A stretch of 43,828 nucleotides of DNA. It comes from Streptomyces sp. AV19 (GTDB taxonomy: Bacteria; Actinomycetota; Actinomycetes; Streptomycetales; Streptomycetaceae). The translations under genes were made by a program, and so were the position numbers. The notes beneath the pieces are model-generated. The model worked only from the letters and a program-made list of their open reading frames with translations. It did not search any database and was not told the DNA's origin. Shown here piece by piece: positions 41,601 to 43,828 of this stretch (position 1 is its first letter; each line of letters opens with the position of its first letter). The stretch spans positions 253,955 through 297,782 of the forward strand of contig NZ_JAEAMR010000007.1 in assembly GCF_015999245.1 (NCBI RefSeq), written 5' to 3'.

Positions 41601-42553
41601 AGATGGTGCAGGATCTGGTTGGCCTCGGGCCACAACTGCCCGGCCGGGTCGGCGGCCAAGGCCCCCAGCTCGCCGCGGAGGCGGTCCAGCGGGCCGCGCA
41701 GCGAGCTGTCGAGCACCGCCGTCAACTGGGCGTGGCGCGCGGCGAGCGCGTCGTACGGGCGGCGGTCGGTGAAGGTCATCACCGCGCCGACGAGCTGGTC
41801 GCCGTCGCGCACCGGGGCGGTGGTCAGGTCGACCGGCACCGCGCGGCCGTCCTTGGCCCACAGCACCTGCCCGCGCACCCGGTGCTTGCGCCCGGAGCGC
41901 AGGGTGTCGGCGACGGGCGACTCCTCGTACGGGAACGGCGAACCGTCCGCCCGTGAGTGGTGGATCAGCGGGTGCAGCTCCCGCCCGCCCAGGTCGCTGG
42001 CGCGGTAGCCGAGGATCTGCGCGGCGGAGGGGTTGACGAGGACGACCTTGCCCGCGGTGTCGACGCCGACCACGCCCTCGGCCGCCGCGCGCAGGATCAT
42101 CTCCGTCTGGCGCTGCTGGCGGGCGAGTTCGGCCTCGGTGTCGAGCGTGCCGGTCAGGTCGCGGACGACGAGCATCAGCAGCTCGTCGCCGGTGTAGGAA
42201 CCCTGGTCGGCGTACGGGGTGCGGCCGTCCGTGAGGTTGGCGCTGCTGACCTCGACGGGGAACTGGGTGCCGTCCGTGCGCCGGGCGATCATGCGGGTCG
42301 GCTTCGTGCGCCCGCCGTTCGCCTCATGGTCGGGCAGCCGCATCGAACCGGGGATGCGGCGCGAGTCGAACGCGGGCAGCAGGTCGAGGAGTCCGCGCCC
42401 GACGAGCCCGGTGCCCGGCACCTCGAACGTCTCCAGCGCGATGTGGTTGGCGTTGACGACCGTGCCGTTGCAGTTGACGAGCAACAGCGCGTCGGGAAGG
42501 GCGTCGAGTATGGCTGCGAGGCGAGCAGCGCCTCGGGATGGCCTGCTGCTCAC
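38645..42553 (-). CDS. PAS-PAS-pseudokinase-receiver protein with long repetitive linker
   Basis: A 1302-residue protein. Residues 10-135 and 150-265 are PAS domains. Residues 270-345 align with a histidine-kinase dimerisation domain, but where SHELRTPL is expected it has DSSLRGPL, so the phosphorylated His is missing. The ATPase-like part (about 350-485) lacks clear N and G boxes. A linker of nearly 580 residues (486-1065) is rich in Gly, Pro and Ala, with TGRRARR-type basic motifs (551, 583, 621, 920), a twice-repeated PLDVAGLLG block (701, 757) and collagen-like GPVGPVGPVGP. Two receiver-like domains (about 1070-1168 and 1176-1297; Asp1115 and Asp1226) follow; the second has VVYTSA, but Glu1279 stands where Lys is usual. 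GTG start with GGGAGGAAG upstream. It is probably a signalling scaffold. Confidence 0.85.
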   Translation of the reverse strand: MSSRPSRGAARLAAILDALPDALLLVNCNGTVVNANHIALETFEVPGTGLVGRGLLDLLPAFDSRRIPGSMRLPDHEANGGRTKPTRMIARRTDGTQFPVEVSSANLTDGRTPYADQGSYTGDELLMLVVRDLTGTLDTEAELARQQRQTEMILRAAAEGVVGVDTAGKVVLVNPSAAQILGYRASDLGGRELHPLIHHSRADGSPFPYEESPVADTLRSGRKHRVRGQVLWAKDGRAVPVDLTTAPVRDGDQLVGAVMTFTDRRPYDALAARHAQLTAVLDSSLRGPLDRLRGELGALAADPAGQLWPEANQILHHLAAGYGRMARLVDNVLEYQRLEAGESKVVRAKAQLDEVVAAGVEGAVELIGPGRAQFAVHAPAIEAEVDAEWFARALAHLIADVAGVDSTGDAPAGGAPSGDSTIVVAAAKRDTAVRIEVRGPYPGGDPVHGPVVRGIVRRHGGVLQTHDVPGAAGGKAYVLEVPVSADAGPVAPGDRPDSPPSIGSGTTIMPMPGQRTASAPVPEGGSGGKGPAAPEVPSGPRPEVSVPAQPTGRRRGPARADEEDAHASRHGRDGEASPAPAPTGRRARREAATATAPGPDAPRTAFALPPAEADRPSGASTGRRARRALPEAPEHPAPGGSGAEVPRTAFALPPAEADRKPEAPAGEAGARPVPARSGPVDAAAPGAQNEAGAPEAAGNAPLDVAGLLGITGQRGPVGAGGVSGAGGNAGQNGPSGTSAPAGPDAGPVAPGAVGNGPLDMAGLLGTTGRREPVGAGGDIGQSRPSGAPVPGATAGHSGPVEPPVTAGNAGTSGPGGGPAPATGTQGRPVDPAKPADASGAPAGPGEHATPDGAARTGEPVGGWSGPGGPVGPVGPVGPAAPVGASGHSGPTGPAGNDDSGAAAPRHPGGPSDHTGPAAPTGRRRARRALAEEPGAAAQQGGGGADGTAQPISVRTLGQGAPFAHGGGDTQASGTGVGSGRRRKLGNPTDGEREAQAQAAAAAPRPGPVGPRPPAAPQGRAFAIGAPDEGAEGPEPLDGPNGAVEIVGTNEAVPPPVDDELPPEPLDNPRRLLVWPAPDASTRQALTDRGYRPVIVHSREEVDAQMAAYPAALFVDPLTGPITRTALQALRQAAVESGVPVLVTAGLGQATREAAYGADPAVLLKALAPRDSEMHPPRVLLVEEHTPIADALTATLERRGVQVACAATDAEAVALAEQMRPNLVVMDLMQVRRRRTGILDWLRDRGHLERTPLVVYTSAGIDPAQLPRLASGETVLFLAERSTSPEVQGRIVDLLAKIGTGPA

Positions 42554-42756
42554 TGCGACGCTTCCTCCCTGGTTACCGCACCGTGCGACCGCAGGACCGG
42601 GGGCACCGCCGGCGCGGTGGCCGGGGGAGTCCGCCGCCCCTGCGGCGTGTTGCTGGGGGGAAGTCTACGGGCTGTGGAGTCCGGCGCGACGGCGGATGAG
42701 GGGTGCGGCGTCGCCTGTCGCGCGGCATTCGGGGTGCATCGGGAGCGCGGGGAAGA

Positions 42757-43194
42757 TCACTTGCCGGACGGGCGGCCCGGATCCCCCAGCAGCCGGGAGA
42801 ACTTGTTCCAGCGGGCGATCTCGCAGCCGTTCGCCCGGCTGAAGTCGGTGTCGACCGGGCGGCCGGCCCAGACTCCGGACACGTGGGCGTGGTCGGGACC
42901 GCCGTAGATCATCGTGCAGTTGGCGTCCGGCGGGACGGGGGCGAACGGGTCCCGGCCCCACCGCGTCTGCTCGTCGAGCTGGGCGCAGGCGCCCTTCGGG
43001 TCGCGGACGGTGCCGTGGGCCGGGTGGCAGTACAACTCGTACCGGCCGCTCAGCCGGCCGCTGTCCGTGACCGTGACCGTGAGGTGGTCCCCCGCCGCCG
43101 GTCCCGGGGGCAGGGGGAGCGGGGCGGCGGCCGCCGCGGGCGCGGCGAACAGCAGGACCGGCGCGGCGGCGAGGGCGAGACGGCGGAGCGGCAT
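42757..43194 (-). CDS. Subtilisin inhibitor-like protein (SSI family)
   Basis: A 145-residue exported protease inhibitor. The signal peptide is MPLRRLALAAAPVLLFAAPA with an AAA/APL-type cleavage. The mature domain (about 35-135) has the four SSI cysteines: Cys56 and Cys70 (YELYCHP / GACAQLD), Cys93 and Cys124 (NCTMIYGGP / FSRANGCEI). In SSI the reactive bond is Met-Val after a Cys; here CTMIY puts Met95-Ile96 at that place, predicting a subtilisin/chymotrypsin-type target. VSGVWAGRPVDTDFS matches the typical VDGVWQGKRV stretch. The ATG at 43192-43194 is preferred; the upstream frame has no homology. Confidence 0.9.
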   Translation of the reverse strand: MPLRRLALAAAPVLLFAAPAAAAAPLPLPPGPAAGDHLTVTVTDSGRLSGRYELYCHPAHGTVRDPKGACAQLDEQTRWGRDPFAPVPPDANCTMIYGGPDHAHVSGVWAGRPVDTDFSRANGCEIARWNKFSRLLGDPGRPSGK

Positions 43195-43403
43195 GCGGGG
43201 ACTCCAGGGGGTGCGAATGGTGCGGGGCGGGCCGCACGGCCGGCGCCCCACCCCTCTAACGCGCGGGTGCGCCGGGCGTTGCGCGCCCGGAACTGCTTTG
43301 CCCGCGGGCCGCGGAGACCGGTACCGTTGGAGTGCGGTTGGTGGCGAGGCCCTGGGCTGTGTCATCATCTGCATGCAGCATCCGCCTACGCGCGGGTGCG
43401 GCT

Positions 43404-43494
43404 GGAGGCGTCGCCTAGTCCGGTCTATGGCGCCGCACTGCTAATGCGGTTTGGGTCTTAAAGCCCATCGAGGGTTCAAATCCCTCCGCCTCCG
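43404..43494 (+). tRNA. tRNA-Ser (anticodon GCT)
   Basis: Acceptor GGAGGCG pairs with CGCCTCC (43487-43493), with discriminator G at 43494. The anticodon loop CTGCTAA gives GCT. A long variable arm and a GTTCAAATC T-loop mark it as tRNA-Ser. CCA is not encoded. Confidence 0.96.
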
Positions 43495-43501
43495 CAGCCG
43501 G

Positions 43502-43537
43502 GAGCCCCGGTCGTCCTCAGGACGGCCGGGGCTCTTC
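43502..43537 (+). terminator. Terminator after tRNA-Ser(GCT)
   Basis: GAGCCCCGG and CCGGGGCTC arms, extended by CGTCCT/AGGACG after a one-base mismatch, form a 15-bp hairpin with a tight loop (43502-43534) followed by TTCT. Confidence 0.85.
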
Positions 43538-43587
43538 TGTATCCGCCGGCTGTTTCCCCGGGCCCGCTTCCGGTGATCTCTTTCCCG

Positions 43588-43631
43588 CGATCTTCGCGCC
43601 GGCGGGCTTCGATCTCCGCGCCGACGGGCTT
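43588..43631 (+). repeat. 22-bp tandem repeat between two tRNA genes
   Basis: The unit CGATCTTCGCGCCGGCGGGC plus TT (43588-43609) is followed by a copy with two changes (43610-43631), then a partial third (CGCGATCTTCGCG). No gene is present here. Confidence 0.7.
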
Positions 43632-43773
43632 CCCGCGATCTTCGCGTTGGCCGACGAAGAAGGTGTTTGTGCAGGTCAGATGGGGTGACGGCAATGGATT
43701 TCGCCTCACGGCGCAGTTCATGTAATGTTGTTCCCGCAACGCCGACCGGCAAGAAAAACCGCCGGGAAGCCGA

Positions 43774-43828
43774 GCGCTCGTAGCTTAACGGATAGAGCAC
43801 TTGACTACGGATCAAGAGGTTGCAGGTT
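43774..43828 (+). tRNA. tRNA-Arg (anticodon ACG), 5' part
   Basis: The sequence starts GCGCTCGTAGCTTAACGGAT, with D-arm and the anticodon stem-loop TTGACTACGGATCAA giving anticodon ACG. It is cut by the window end in the T-arm (GCAGGTT). The pattern fits Streptomyces tRNA-Arg(ACG), which decodes CGN codons through A34 modification. Confidence 0.92.

Noticed and set aside
38816..41956. A 1046-codon rightward open frame
   Set aside because: It is antisense to the giant PAS-receiver gene, Arg/Gly-rich without domains, and explained by high GC.

Overview
The window is chromosomal DNA of a Streptomyces or close relative. It has about 70% G+C, strong third-position GC, many GTG starts and characteristic actinomycete genes (RNHCP proteins, SigE-family sigma factor, WYL regulator, DtpA-Sco-ECuC copper genes, SSI-like inhibitor). 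The gene order (cca, MFS, ino1, padR, PBP start; HAD, serS, pheA, dtpA, copper genes; later sigma factor and acyl-CoA ligase) resembles the origin-proximal core of Streptomyces chromosomes. Two perfect parS centromere sites at the left edge agree with that.

Layout. 1-1.6 kb: the end of cca, two parS sites and an MFS gene whose stop codon lies inside a parS site. 1.6-3.4 kb: padR-ino1 operon with a palindromic operator. 3.8-4.1 kb: the start of a class A penicillin-binding protein gene that breaks off in an extreme poly-G tract, followed directly by a rhomboid-like gene; this is a rearrangement or assembly junction. 4.8-8.5 kb: HAD phosphatase, serS and pheA, all leftward, with a cluster of DnaA boxes between serS and pheA. 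8.6-14.5 kb: a leftward copper-handling cluster (membrane protein, YcnI, Sco, ECuC, CopC-CopD fusion, DyP peroxidase DtpA) serving copper delivery to cuproenzymes and copper-dependent development. 14.7-17.8 kb: anti-sigma-type ATPase, alpha/beta hydrolase facing a WYL regulator, and a Vat-type acetyltransferase behind tandem operators. 18.2-19 kb: two tandem RNHCP proteins. 19.1-24.6 kb: aminopeptidase P, a PP2C-like phosphatase, a Prim-Pol-like protein and a membrane-anchored protein. 25-28 kb: SEC-C protein, a second anti-sigma-type ATPase and a glycerophosphodiesterase. 28-29.6 kb: an HtrA-like protease whose N-terminal coding region is frameshifted at a 110-bp duplication. 29.7 kb: tRNA-Ser(UGA).

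30-34.6 kb holds accessory-looking genes: GvpU-like, pentapeptide-repeat, GGDEF, a small secreted Gly/Asn/Thr-rich protein, a DUF1906 protein and a SigE-family sigma factor. 34.7-38.6 kb: acyl-CoA ligase, then an MFS exporter and TetR repressor sharing two operators. 38.6-43.2 kb: a 1302-residue PAS-pseudokinase-receiver protein with a very long repetitive linker, and an SSI-like protease inhibitor. 43.4 kb to the end: tRNA-Ser(GCU) and the first part of tRNA-Arg(ACG).

The strongest signals for follow-up are the DnaA-box cluster, the parS pair embedded in a gene end, the penicillin-binding-protein break, the htrA frameshift, and three proteins that keep a fold but have lost canonical catalytic residues (PP2C, Prim-Pol, histidine kinase). 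I see no CRISPR array, insertion sequence or obvious prophage.
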